Counted from the first letter of the stretch, positions 18,556-30,300 are shown. The stretch: 34,695 nucleotides of DNA from Trichomonas tenax (GCA_023091735.1 JALKBU010000533.1:1-34695), one strand, 5' to 3'. Notes: generated by a model from the letters alone, not told the origin. Translations and numbers: made by a program.

Positions 18556-19068
18556 ATGGTCGAAATTCTCTTTCTTGGACCAAAGTCTTCAGGAAAATCC
18601 TTGTTAATCAAAAGAATGCAGGCGCTATCCGAAGATAAGCGTATTTCTCCTTTCGATCAAATTCAGATTCCAAAGCCAACAGAAGGAACAAATTTATTCA
18701 ACTTCAATTTCCGCGGAACAACATTCGTGTTTAAAGAGCTTGGTGGTGATATGATCGAGGACTGGGAATCACACGCTAAAACACCAAAAGCAATTATTTA
18801 CGTATTTGATGCAGCAGATTTAACAATGACTGCGACAAATATTGTTTTCTTAAATGAGTTACTCACATCTAAAGTAACACAAGATAAACCAGTATTGGTT
18901 GCCTTGGCAAAATGCGATGTTCCAGATTTTGTTCATTTCAACGTTATCGACGAAATTATTGGCTTCGATTCTCTTAATAAGAAGCGTATCTCTTTCATGG
19001 AGACTTCTGCTGTTGTAGGTGTTGGATTAGATCAAATCTTCAACTGGATTGCCGACCAAATGAAATAA
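18556..19068 (+). CDS. ARL16: ARL16-like small GTPase
   Basis: The product has 170 residues and belongs to the ARF-like family. G1 is GPKSSGKS (residues 8-15). The switch I region reads PTEGTNLFNF (41-50), matching the PTVGTNL that marks ARL16. The G3 position is ELGGDM (61-66), matching ELGGCM of ARL16 instead of the usual DxxGQ of ARFs. G4 is AKCD (118-121) rather than NKxD. G5 is ETSA (149-152). There is no Gly at position 2, so no N-myristoylation. In animals ARL16 acts in trafficking to cilia, and this cell type is flagellated, but a role here is inference. I start at 18556 (AAAAATGGTC); eleven codons further upstream open only with TTG. It converges on the MCRS1 homologue. Confidence 0.85.
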   Translation: MVEILFLGPKSSGKSLLIKRMQALSEDKRISPFDQIQIPKPTEGTNLFNFNFRGTTFVFKELGGDMIEDWESHAKTPKAIIYVFDAADLTMTATNIVFLNELLTSKVTQDKPVLVALAKCDVPDFVHFNVIDEIIGFDSLNKKRISFMETSAVVGVGLDQIFNWIADQMK

Positions 19069-19277
19069 CTGTTGCATTCTTTCTTTGTTATTAAAAAATA
19101 AAACAAAAATTTACATGGTTTATTGTGATCAAATATAATATAATTTTTCTATTCATTGACTGCTCCCTTCTATATCAAACTACTTTGATAGCACATAACA
19201 TTTTTATGAAATAATTATAAGTTAGCAGAAAACAAAAACACAATTTAATATAAAAACAAAAAACATAGATCACATTA

Positions 19278-20396
19278 TTATAATAATAAGCGCTGTATAT
19301 CGAAGCCATGTTCATCTTCAAAACTACAAATATTAATATCAGTTTCATTGTATGTATTGAATGTTTGCTCTTCTTCACTTTGTGATGAAGCTATTTGTGC
19401 TTTAGAATGAGATTTCTGATTCTTTCCTTTCTGGAGAAGCTTATTATATATTTGTTCTACTTCTATAATTTTATTTTTGTTGATAATAAACATGAATAAA
19501 TGATCGCAGAAATCTAATATCGCATAATTTGGTAAATGAGCACATTTGTTGGGAGGAACAATAGTCCCATTCACTCTAAATATCTGAGTTCCAATATTTT
19601 CAATATAAAATCTATAATCTTCGAGAAATGTAATAATTGCTTGATTATGAGATATATGACTGCATTCATGATCAGATATAATGGACAAATCTATGTTGAT
19701 ATCAGCAATATAGCGTCTATATCCAATTGTAACAGAAACTGTCAGTATTTTATAGTATACTGATTCTGACAATAGAATAGCAAGTTCAGAGCCGTCGAAA
19801 TATGTTGTTTCAATCATTGGTAATAAATCTTCTAATTCCTGAATTTCATCTGTGCGAGTAAATGGATATTTTTGATCTGATCGATCTACACATCTAAACT
19901 GTGGCGTTACCGAATGATTAGATTCTGGTGTTGACGTTAAATAAATCATTTTATCTGTAACTATTCTCGATGTCATTTCATTTAGTAATTCGTTGATCTG
20001 CCCTCGAGTAAAATGTCTGATTTCTTCTATTCTGCAGAAAATTTCTTCATTAGATCGAATTGGATTAATATGATCTAATCGATTTTTTACGATTTCTTGT
20101 TCTGTTAGTTGTACATTCTGAGTAATATATAAGAAAAGCCAATAATCTTCTTCAATGTCCCATGGAATTACTTCTCTTGGTTTTTTAACAGCTCTATTCG
20201 CTCGAAAGTATGAGTCGTATTGTTTAATTAGCATTTTAAATCGTTTTTTGAATGTATCTTGTGAATAATTGTTATGAAAATCGAACATATTGGTGATTTG
20301 AGAAAAAGGGACCGACAAAGCTGCATCAATCAATGTTTCGTCGTCTTGCGGATGGAATTCTTCCCAGAATTTTTGCCAGTCTTCCTTTTTCGACAT
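19278..20396 (-). CDS. MCRS1: Microspherule protein 1 (MCRS1/MSP58) homologue with FHA domain
   Basis: The product has 372 residues in the family's two-part layout. Residues 1-195 match the N-terminal microspherule domain, a helical region that includes DDETLIDAALSVPFSQITNM (18-37), the SQDTFKKRFKMLIKQYDSYF segment (45-64) and an acidic ELEDLLPMIETTYF end. Residues about 218-312 form an FHA domain: IGYRRYIADINIDLSII, then SHISHNQAII, then FYIENIGTQIFRVNGTIV. As in animal MCRS1, the usual ISRxHA histidine is replaced by Gln (SHNQA; ISRKQG in human). MCRS1 is a subunit of the INO80 and NSL chromatin complexes in animals. The C-terminal 50 residues are Lys/Ser/Gln-rich. Only 76 bp separates its ATG from that of the divergent NXF gene, implying a shared promoter. 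Confidence 0.88.
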   Translation of the reverse strand: MSKKEDWQKFWEEFHPQDDETLIDAALSVPFSQITNMFDFHNNYSQDTFKKRFKMLIKQYDSYFRANRAVKKPREVIPWDIEEDYWLFLYITQNVQLTEQEIVKNRLDHINPIRSNEEIFCRIEEIRHFTRGQINELLNEMTSRIVTDKMIYLTSTPESNHSVTPQFRCVDRSDQKYPFTRTDEIQELEDLLPMIETTYFDGSELAILLSESVYYKILTVSVTIGYRRYIADINIDLSIISDHECSHISHNQAIITFLEDYRFYIENIGTQIFRVNGTIVPPNKCAHLPNYAILDFCDHLFMFIINKNKIIEVEQIYNKLLQKGKNQKSHSKAQIASSQSEEEQTFNTYNETDINICSFEDEHGFDIQRLLL

Positions 20397-20432
20397 CTCT
20401 TTAATTAAAATAAATTGTTTTTAATTAAGTAA

Positions 20433-20453
20433 GGTCTATCAAGGTGTTAGACC
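20433..20453. promoter_or_regulatory. Inverted repeat in the MCRS1-NXF divergent promoter
   Basis: GGTCTA (20433-20438) and TAGACC (20448-20453) are perfect inverted arms around a 9-bp spacer. A related TAGTCT follows at 20462-20467, just before the NXF ATG. The element sits in the middle of the 76-bp region between two divergent start codons, where a shared regulator could bind. The binding factor is unknown, and short palindromes do occur by chance. Confidence 0.35.
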
Positions 20454-20472
20454 CTATATTTTAGTCTAAAAA

Positions 20473-21729
20473 ATGAATCAGCAACAAACAAGCTTTGTTG
20501 TAATTTATCCAGTAAATGATCCAGCTGCAGTTCAAAACTTTTTAAATCAGCACCAGATAATGAACTACAGTATTGTTCGGCCCCATCCTCCAAATGGATT
20601 CATTGTGTCCATGAATAGAAATGATGCACAAAAAATCATAAGACAAAACGGTCAAATACAAGCAATACTTGTTACACAGGAGTCTTGTATGAAAGTTGAT
20701 CAAGTAATTATGAATAAATTAGCAAATTATCAACCGTCGAACGAATTAGACTTATCTGGCATTGGAAGTGAATTAGGAAGCAATATCAATGATCCAAATT
20801 ATAACAGTTATATTATCTTTTCTGCCGGAAATATTCTCTCGGTAAGATTTCCTCTAACACAAATCACATCACTTAAGTTATGCAATAACAACATAAGTGA
20901 CAAAAGCATCCTAATGTTCAATAAGCTCAAATCAGTTTTCATGAATTTACAAACTGTCGATATTACAGGAAATCCAATAAATAGACGTGTCAAGGTACCT
21001 GGCGTAAACGTAATTCAGGACAATCAGGGGCAAAATCAGCAACAACAGCAAACACAATCTTTTCAATCGGGTTCTGAAACGAATCCACATGGTTTCATTG
21101 GACCAATCATTTGGAAACCGCTTCCTCCTCCACAGCCGCTCAAAGTTAACCCTAATTCTGACTTACACGGAGCATACGATTTATTCACATTGAATTCTTA
21201 TACTCCGTGTCAATTAGATCCCAATTCATTCCCAACGCACCCGTTTATCATTGAGTTCATGGACCGTTCTTGGAATTCACTCAATACAATCGGAAGAATG
21301 TATGCTCCAGAAGCTCAGTTTTCATACTCAATAGGTCCTTGCATTCACGGTTCTCCTTTGCACAAATTTGCTGAAAACGCAAGAGACTTCTTGAATCCAG
21401 AATCAGTCCTCAACATTGCTATTGGTCCTGAAAAGATTCTGCTTTTCCAGATTCATTTGTTTGGAACAGGATTCTACGCTCACCCGACATTCATCCACAG
21501 CACTCTCATTGGTGAAAATCTCTTTGCGACAATCATTTACGGAGGCTTCCAAGACGCCACAAGGCATGTTTTTAGATTCAACAGATCCATGACAATTGGA
21601 AGCTATCCAGATGGATTTAAGATAATGAACGATCAAATCCATATCCAGAATCCGTCACACGCAAAGCTTTCGAGTTTCAACATTGCAGAAGCTCAAAATA
21701 TCGTCAAAGATTTCATGAACCAAAAATAA
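20473..21729 (+). CDS. NXF/TAP (Mex67) family mRNA export receptor
   Basis: The product has 418 residues in the NXF domain order. Residues about 6-66 look like the RRM-like fold (FVVIYPVNDPAAVQNFLNQH). Residues 85-172 are leucine-rich repeats (ELDLSGIG, ITSLKLCNNNISD, LQTVDITGNPI). A Gln-rich linker covers 184-205. Residues about 252-395 form the NTF2-like domain, with HPFIIEFMDRSWNSLNTIGR at its start and VFRFNRSMTIGS...GFKIMNDQIHIQNPS at its end, matching FTRTF...IVNDELFVRNAS of human NXF1. The NTF2-like domain normally pairs with NXT1/p15. The protein ends about 20 residues after this domain, so the C-terminal UBA-like domain that binds FG nucleoporins is absent or reduced. The ATG follows the 76-bp divergent promoter shared with the MCRS1 homologue. 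Confidence 0.85.
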   Translation: MNQQQTSFVVIYPVNDPAAVQNFLNQHQIMNYSIVRPHPPNGFIVSMNRNDAQKIIRQNGQIQAILVTQESCMKVDQVIMNKLANYQPSNELDLSGIGSELGSNINDPNYNSYIIFSAGNILSVRFPLTQITSLKLCNNNISDKSILMFNKLKSVFMNLQTVDITGNPINRRVKVPGVNVIQDNQGQNQQQQQTQSFQSGSETNPHGFIGPIIWKPLPPPQPLKVNPNSDLHGAYDLFTLNSYTPCQLDPNSFPTHPFIIEFMDRSWNSLNTIGRMYAPEAQFSYSIGPCIHGSPLHKFAENARDFLNPESVLNIAIGPEKILLFQIHLFGTGFYAHPTFIHSTLIGENLFATIIYGGFQDATRHVFRFNRSMTIGSYPDGFKIMNDQIHIQNPSHAKLSSFNIAEAQNIVKDFMNQK

Positions 21730-22353
21730 TTCTTATATATTGTATATTATAAAGATACTGTTTATTTAAATAACTCCCCATGATTATTATAGCATCTCCG
21801 TAATCTTCATTTTCAGAAGAACTCCTTATGAACAATTTGCAATAGTTTTTTGCTGCATTAATTCAATTTGTAGTTCTTTCTACATATAAATATCAACTTA
21901 CAACATTGCTAAAATCAGAGAAATTTTCAAAGGATTGAATGCAAGAGCTCCAAATAGCTTTTCAAGTTCTGGAGAGAAATCAACCGAAAAGAAGCAAATT
22001 TGATTAATATTATTTTTCAAAACCTATATCAAGATATTCACATAGGCACATAGTATCTTTCTTATGAATATAAAGAATCATCGACTTATTTTCGTTTGTC
22101 ACCTCTTATAAAAATCCGATATCGCTCAGATATATATTATTGGCGGCCAAGTTATCATTGCGAAAATAGTTTTAAACAGAAATTGAGAGCATTCAAATGA
22201 AAAGTTTGATGTTCAATCAACTTTTTGTTCTTAGAAAAAAAATTGAGAATAATACAACAAAAACCGTTTTAACATTTTCAGAAATCGATAATTTTATCTT
22301 TTTAGTGATGCCATAGTGAGGCGATATATAATTTCAACAAATTTTTTAACTTT
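21730..22353. other. Intergenic stretch with a short coding-like fragment
   Basis: There is no full gene. One + strand frame at about 21890-22003 reads YNIAKIREIFKGLNARAPNS and on to KSTEKKQI before a TGA, with protein-like composition but no ATG. It may be a scrap of a decayed gene. The remainder is AT-rich and unrecognised. Confidence 0.3.
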
Positions 22354-22359
22354 TCATTA
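22354..22359 (+). promoter_or_regulatory. Initiator element (TCATTA)
   Basis: TCATTA is a full initiator match, with the presumed +1 A at 22356 and an ATG 11 nt later at 22367. The promoter of the decayed gene thus seems to survive. Confidence 0.55.
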
Positions 22360-22366
22360 TCAATTA

Positions 22367-24325
22367 ATGAATTTTCTTGTTTCTTTGTCTAAGTTTATCA
22401 CTATATGCAGGGTTCAAATGTTCACAGAATTTAGAGCCAACAACAAAACAATACATTCAGATATTCAATTAAACTTATCTAACTGTCGAATGGAAAAAAG
22501 CGAATATAGAAAAACTGCAGATACAGTAGTTGTCGCAATTTGCTCACTTACTTACAATGGAAAAAAGGATTTGGAATATCAGTATGATTTTGGTTCAGTA
22601 TCAATAGAAAAATCAGACGAAATCAGAATTACTGGAAAATACCACATACTCTCACAGATGGAGAAAATACAGTTCACTTTAAAGTTAAGGAAAAAACTTT
22701 CACAAATCCGCGTTCTGATGAGATATCATTATACTTTAATTATATATTCAACGCCCCAGTTCTGAATTTAATTGACCCAAATACGCAAAAAAATATATTA
22801 CATGAAAAAAGATAATCAAATCACATTAACTTATGATATCACTAACATTGATGGCCACAGCACAGATGAAATTAAATACAAGATTGATTTGTTAAAAGAA
22901 AATTCAAAATCAATCACAATGTCAACCACAACAATTAGATATCAGCAATCTATAGATATCCCAACCAGACTTACAGAAGGAGATCATAAAATCATGATGA
23001 AACCATTTGATGGAATATATGAATCCGAACCTTGTATATTTAGCTTCATATATTCTTCGAACGCTCCTATTTTTTACAATTAAAAATCCAGAGCAAATAC
23101 GAACAATATATAATAATAAAGGTAAATTACTGATTGTTTATGATATATCTGATTTGGATGGACTAAGTAACGTTGAAATATTCAATTGATAATCCAAACA
23201 GTTTTCAAACAAAAAGAATTAGTTCTTCCTCATTTCAACTAAGAGATCAACAATTAGAAATCAGTCTAAATTCAAATCTAGAAGAAAAAGAACATTTAAA
23301 ACAGATCAATCTACCATCAAATTTAATTTTGTGTATAATACACCAGTCATAAGTTCTCTTTCTATTGATAAGACGGAATATTTCAACAAATTAGATTCAT
23401 CTATCATTTTGCAAGTAAAACTACAAGATCTTGAAGGGAACGATGATGTCAATTTAGAAATGTTTATCGATAAAGTTATAGTGAATTCTACAAAAGTCCA
23501 AATTCGCTCTAGAGATTTAATCGATTTTACAATTACAGGATGGAAAAATGATATGGAAATAGGGACACACACTGTATATGTGAATGCCACAGACACGCAT
23601 CGAAAGATAGCAACATCGGAAGCAATATCATTCGTATTTAACTTTTCACAACCAGAAATCAATCTAATTTTTCCTCAAAATTCGCCATTTCTTATAAAGA
23701 ATTTGAAGTTCAGGTTTTGGATAATGATACACCTTGTCAAATAACTTTACATCTTAAAATTGATCAGTCAATTCAGTCTTCGTCTTCGCAACACCAAACT
23801 GATTCCACTAATTCTCATGTTAATTCGGAATTTCAAATTCCAATTTTTTTAGAAGAAGGCAATCATGCAATTCAAATTTGGGCAACTGATGACAAAATGT
23901 TTTCATCCCAAGTTGTATTATTTAATTTTTATTACAGTTTTACAATTCCACCACCAACTATTAAAGTGAAAGAGTTGCTAAATAATCACTTGATAAGGAT
24001 ATGGAATAGAACTGTTGAATTTGATGTTGAAGCCGGTGCTTATAATAGTGAAAATCTTGCGATATTTATAAAATTTGATCAAGCAGAAGAAAAATATATC
24101 GAAAAATGTCAAGGTTCATCATTTTCTGGGATACGAAAAGTCGAAATACCAAAACTAACCAGCGGTATCCACGAATTTGTACGTAAAGCTTGCGATTCAC
24201 ATAACCAATGCAGCTATTCGAACAAAATTGAAATCGAATTAGAAGAACATCTGAGAACGAATATTCCAAATATATACATGCAAAGCATTCACAGAAAAGG
24301 AAGAATGCATGATAGTATAAATTAA
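22367..24325 (+). pseudogene. Decayed repeat protein (Ig/cadherin-like ~100-residue repeats), probably surface type
   Basis: The ATG at 22367 follows an initiator and opens MNFLVSLSKFITICRVQ, which could be a weak signal peptide. The coding sense then hops frames at least five times: near 22640, near 22800 (the abandoned frame stops at TAA 22813-22815), near 23075, in 23170-23330 (after the TGA at 23187-23189), and near 23720. Joined by eye, about six repeats of roughly 100 residues appear. Each begins with a Phe/Tyr-rich strand ending in NAP or TP (FNYIFNAPVLNLIDPN, IYSSNAPI, FVYNTPVISSL), goes through a YDI-D-DG block (TYDITNIDGHSTDEI, VYDISDLDGLSNVEI), and ends with an EGxHxI block (LTEGDHKIMMKPFDG, EEGNHAIQIWATDD). 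This resembles the Ig-fold or cadherin-like repeats of large trichomonad surface proteins. No membrane anchor is present at the 3' end, so it is also truncated. Family naming is tentative; the decay is clear. Confidence 0.75.
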
Positions 24326-24385
24326 TGCGAAATGTTTTTGTATTTAAAATAAAACATATAAATAAAAATTACAACATGTAAAAGC

Positions 24386-27300
24386 TTAAATTAATGATTG
24401 CTTGAGGGCTGTATATGATGCTACAGCCTTTTGTGGTACTTTGTCACCAATTACAACGATGAAAGCCTTTAGAGCTTCCCGTGCTTTCTCGCACTTATTG
24501 GAGAATGTTTCGTTTTCTTGGCAACGTTCAATAAGAGCATCCACGATATCTGCGAATGCTTCTTCGGAATATTCGGTTGTTTGGACACCTAAGATTTCAC
24601 ATAATGGATCGAGAACTTTTGTGAGTGGAATTGATGATGAAACGATATCCATAAGTGACTGAATACGATTCTCGTATTCGAATAATCTTCCTCCTAAGGA
24701 TAATTGATCAGTTGCTATTGAATCAGTTGTTACATAGCTCTGGTCGAGATCTGGTGCCATTCCTATTGGTGTCATGAGATACTTCTTGATGCCTGAAATG
24801 AGATTTGATATATTACTGGACTTTGGAACTGCGCTGTTCGGAATCAATGTATAAATGTTCTTCAGATCGTTGAGTAACTTGTTGATGTGCTTCTGAATAT
24901 CGCGTGGCTGTGAATAAGCGTTAAGATTGAGTGTTGGTGGAAATATTGTCTTGATTAAAAGGTTGCATGCATCTGTAACCTTTCTGATGATTTCTGGATT
25001 TGTGTTCTTACTTCCTGCAATTGAGAATCTGTTCACTATGAATTCGTATTTCTGGATCAAACCGTCGAAACGCTTCTTCATTGTTGCCACTCTGTGATCA
25101 AGTGTGAGCAGTGGCTTTTCGGCTGTGTCTTGGATAAGATCAACAATGAAGTGTGGATATTTGATGCAGAATTCTTTCATGATAACGACGATTCCAGCGT
25201 CTTTTGAAACTCCGTCATAAATGTGAGGATATGCCTTGAAAATAAGATCTCTGAGCTGTTTTTCGTTCTGCTGGTAGATGTGGCATCTCCGCATGAGAAC
25301 TTTGTAGTTCTTCTTCATCTTTATTGCGCCATCTGAGCTGAATCTATCAATGATGTCGACATTTTCTTGTTCAAATGATTTAAGTTTGTCTTCGATCATC
25401 ATTACTTGTTGCTGGGCTTTCTTCATGTCTGTGTTTGTCTTGGCAATGGATGATTTTATTAGGCCGCGAATGCGTCTCGCTTCATCCATAATATCGGAAC
25501 TGTCTTCAGGACCATTAACGTAGAACTTAACTGGTTCACCGCCAACTAAACTTGAGAACGTAGATAAAATGTTTGAAACAGTATCGCTGCAGAATTTGAG
25601 TAAAGAGTTGTAGTCATTGATTTCAATCAACGCGCAAACTGCCTTTGCAATTCCTGTATCATTCGATGTTATTAGAGAAATGTTGGCCTTAGTTGCGGCG
25701 TCAGTAATAACCTTCATAACAGATGCATGATCCTTTTCAAGTTGTCTGTGTGCTTCTCTTAGTTTGGATCTTAATCTTTCTGACTTGATGAGACGCCTCT
25801 TGATCTCAATGATGACTCCCTTCATGTCGTTGCACATTTTCGCAAGCTTTTCTCTCTCCATTCCTTTGTCGACCGGTTCTATAGTGTTAGCTTCTTGGAT
25901 TCCTTCGACTGTGGAGTTCAAACTTGGCTGATCGATTGCCTGCTTGTTAACTATAGCAGCGAGGCTGCTTTGGGCTTGCTCAACCCTCTTGTTTGCGTCA
26001 TCAAGCTTCTGCTTGAGTTCCGTGATTATGTCTTCTTGCTTTTGAAGGTTTTCTGCATTTTCTTGCAATTCGAGTGATTTAACTGCATCCTGTGCTTGAA
26101 GGGCTTCAAGTTGCTTCACCTTTCCTTGGAGTTCTGTAACAGCTTCGGCTTCAGTATCCTTGGATTGCTGGAGATCATCTGTGAGGTGAAGAACTTGGTT
26201 ATGTAGAACTCTTACGAGATTCTCCATTCTTTCTTCTCTTTGTTCTGATGTTTCGCCTTCAATGACTTCTAAAACATCTGGGCCATTTGTGTTATCAATG
26301 ATTTCCTTGAGCTTTATGTTTTCTTCATAAAGTTCGATGATCTTGGCGTTTGCCTTGGCTTCAATTTGCTTGATAAGTTTCTCTTGGAACTCTTCTGGTG
26401 TTTCATCGCTATGATGTTCAACTTCGACTTCTTCCAAGTTAACCATAACATCTTTCTTAATCTTCTCCATGTTCTTTCTGGCGAGTTCTGATTCGAGCTC
26501 TTGTAGGCGGACTTGTTGTTCTTCAGTTTTCTTCTGAAGTTCAGCAACGCGATCGTTAACTAATTGATCGACTTTTTCATTGATCTTTTCAATGATTTCG
26601 CCTTTATCTTGTCCGGAAATTTCTCCAACATTGATGTCTTTGAGCGAAAGTTTCATCTCAGCATTTGTATCCTTGAGAACATTGAGCTGTTCTGTTAAGC
26701 GTTTGATCTCAGCATCTTTGTCTTCTTGCATCATTGAGCTGCTCTGGATTTGATTGATCTTATCGAGAAGCTCTTGCTTTTGGATTTCTTGGAGCTTTAA
26801 TTGCTTCTCGAGATGAGCAATCTTTTCGTTGGCCTTTTCTTCGATTGCTGCAATGTACTTGGCCTGTCTTTCAGCTTCATTGTCAGCTTTGATTAATTCA
26901 ATTGAGACTTGTTCAGCAGCTCTGAATTGCTCAACATGCGGTTGCTTGAGAGCTTCGATTTGAGATTTCAATTCATCAATCATGTTGTCTTTCTCGACGA
27001 GCTTGTCAAGGAACATTTGTTGCTTAGCATCAATGAAGTGTTCGAGTTCTTTGATGATCTTTGTTTCTGGTTGCTTGTTGTCATCCAATGGTTGAATCTT
27101 CTTCTGTTCTGTAACAGGAGAAACAAGTGCAACTTTGGTTGGTTCCTTGGCCTGGCTTTGAGATCCGAATTTGTTCTTTGGAACTCTAACAACAAGCTCT
27201 TCGAATTCTGGTTGATCGATATTGTTTTCAGCAATGATTGCTCTCAAGTTGTTAATGATTCCATTGGCTTCCTGATCAACGGCATCGAGGAACCTTTGTT

Positions 27301-30300
27301 GATACTGTTCTGGTGTTTCGCCTGGAATTTTTTGTATTGTGACATCTCTTGCAGAGAATTCTTCAGCTGTTTCTAGAACACCGGCAGCTTTGAGCTTATT
27401 CTTGAGACGTGCTATTTCAGCAACATTGGAAGCCTGAGCTATTGCTAAGACTCTTGTTAACCTGTCATCTTCTGATTCTCCTTCTTGCAAAGCCATGTCT
27501 GTGCTGTTAATTGCTGGCTGTTCAGGAGCTTTGTTCGATTCAATTGCTTCGTCGAGAAGCTTCTGAAGATGCCTATTACGCTTTTGGAGAATTGCAATCT
27601 TCTTGAGTGCATCGGCTTCGATTGCTTCTGTGAGTCTCTTTTCGTGGTTCTCTGGTTTCTCATCTGGAATCTCTGGAAAATCAATGTTATCGATGATTGT
27701 GCCAACTGGAAGCATTGAAAGTTCTTCCTCTTGAACAAGTTTTTTAAGATTATCTTTCTCTTTCTCAAGGTTCTGGATATGAAGAGCCATCTTGTTCTTT
27801 TCTGTTACTGTTTCTTCGGAAACGAGTTTCTTCAAATTCTCATTTTCATCTGCTAAAGTCTTGATTTGTGCCAATAATTCTTCTTTATCTGCACCTTGTT
27901 CTTCATCGTCATTGAGTTTACCGAATGAATCGGTACTTCTTGATTGAGCTTTCTTCAATTCATTGTGTAGATGCTTGATTGTTGCCTTTTCATCTTCGCT
28001 CTGCTTGTTGAGAGTATCAATAACTTGATTCAATTTATCTTTCTCTTGATTGAGTCTTGCGTTGTCTTCCTTTGCAGCTCCGACGTCATGCTTGAGTTTG
28101 CCAATCATAAGCTCTTGGTCTTTGAGTAAGTTCTTAAGATTATCGACGTCAACTGTAGATGCTTCTGCATCAAAATCAAACTCAATGTCACGGCTGCGAA
28201 GATTAAAAAGTGGATTGTAGTTGAGAAGAACTTCTGAGAGTTTGTTGTAGACTGCGTGTGAATCGCTGTTGACTGCTTCATATAATGCATCGTTAACTTC
28301 TGTATCATCTTCGACAACAGGTTCTTGTTTTGTTGATGATGGAAGATTGTCGATTGATTTGCCTAAAGACTTGAGTTGATTGACATAAGAATCATTTTCG
28401 AATCGTTTATTGCGGATTCTTTCTTCAAGATCCTTACGAATTGCCTCAGGATCCTCTTCATCTTCGTCATCGCTAAGAACAACGCATGCAGACTTAGCGA
28501 CTTTTGCAGTGTCAAGGTTATACTTGAAGACCGGAGGAGTGAGTTTGATTCCATTTGACTTTGCAAATTCACGAAGATATCTGTTATCTTCATTCAGTTG
28601 ACCTAATTGCTTCTCCAATGTGATGCTAACAATGATAGAGGCAACGCTTTGCTTGTCCTTGATCTTGAGTGAAATTATTGTTTCCTTCATCAATTCGTTG
28701 AATGAATTAAGATCGCTTTGATCCTTTTCAACCAACGATTTGGCTGTGTAGCGATTTGCACTTGGATCAGATAATCTAGACTTCAATTCATTGATCTGTT
28801 CGTTCAATTGAGCGATTTGTTCATTCTTGCCGTTGATATCTCCAAGAAGTTTGTTGTTCTGCTCCAACTTCTCCATGTAAAGAGCCTGATAATTCTCAGA
28901 CTTGTTTGGAAGATTCATCTCATCAATAATCTGCCTGAGCTTATCCTGAAGCATTGCATTGAGCTTGCGTTCATTATCAATTGACTTTTCGCTTTCAAGC
29001 TGTTTGTTCTTCTCCTTGAGGGCAACAATTTGCTGTTCAAGAAGTTCAACTTCAACTCTTTCGCATTCATCTGAATCGCTGGATAATGAAGACGAAGAAC
29101 TTGCGAATTTGAGATTATTGTCAACGATGTCTTGAATACCATTTGCTGCATTCTTTTGAGCATTGAGCTTCTCAAACAGTTCTTGCAACTGCGAATTCTT
29201 AGTATGGATCTCATCTTCGTCATCAGATTCGAGAGCAACTAAATTCTTAGATAACACAGCAACTTCTGATTTGATTTCAGCATTTGGTGCATTTTCAGAT
29301 TGTTGTTGCTTGAGTTGTTGTAATTCAGATTTGAGTTTAACGATCTCGTTCAATAATTCCTCGTAGTTTTGCTCAGGATCATTTGATAATTTGAACTGAG
29401 ATTTAAGGATTTCGTTCTCTGATTGAAGTCGTTCGATTTCTTGTTGCTTTTGGTTATTATCTGAAACAAGAAGAAGATTTTCATTCATCTTCTCATTATA
29501 CAAACGCTCGAAGTTTGTTCCATCTTTATCGGGCTCGGTTGGCTTTTGTTGAGCGAGTATTGCTTGCAATTGCTGCTGGAGAGATTCATTACGAGCATGT
29601 TCATCAGCGAGGCTAAGAGATGTTGACTTCTCAAGCGATTCATTTTCTGAGTTAAGTTTGGCAATTTCACGCTGAAGATCGGAGAGTGTGAGATTCTCGG
29701 CACTTACGGATCCTGATGGAGACTTTTCGAATGGTATATCATCGTCGCTATAGGATGATGAACCAGATGAAGAAGAATCATTTTGATCATTGTTCGCTTC
29801 AGCTTCGCTACAAGATATAGATATTGAAGATGATGATGGTGACCTGTTAGGCTTTGATGCAACCTCAGGTATATGTTCAACAGTTTGTTCAACTGCATCT
29901 ATAGCATCGTCTTCAAAGGAAGGCATTTGGACTTGTTCATGTTTAGCATCTTGATCATCAATATGAGAATTATCAGAAACCTCAGAAGCTGATTGTTTCA
30001 TAGTAGCATTCTTTTGAGACTTCTTGTTTGGTTTGGATTTGGACTTCTTCTTGTTCTTGGATTGAGATTGACTCTCCAATAAGGCAATAAGTCGGAAGTT
30101 CTCCTTCTGGAGAGATTCAAGTTGGCGCTTGGCAATATAAAGTTCATCTTCTTCTGTAACTGGTTCTGTGTTGGTTGATGTAGTAGAATCTTGGGCTTCT
30201 TTGCTTGAAGTGAGATCGAGAAGTCCTTGGTGACTCAAAACAAGAGCCTGAAGTTCCTTGTTCTTCTGGTGAAGGGTCTCTTCATCAACATTCGATGATG

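Noticed and set aside
22316..22366. GTG-initiated extension upstream of the repeat pseudogene
   Set aside because: The ATG at 22367 lies 11 nt after a full initiator, so the extension would be upstream of, or at, the transcription start.
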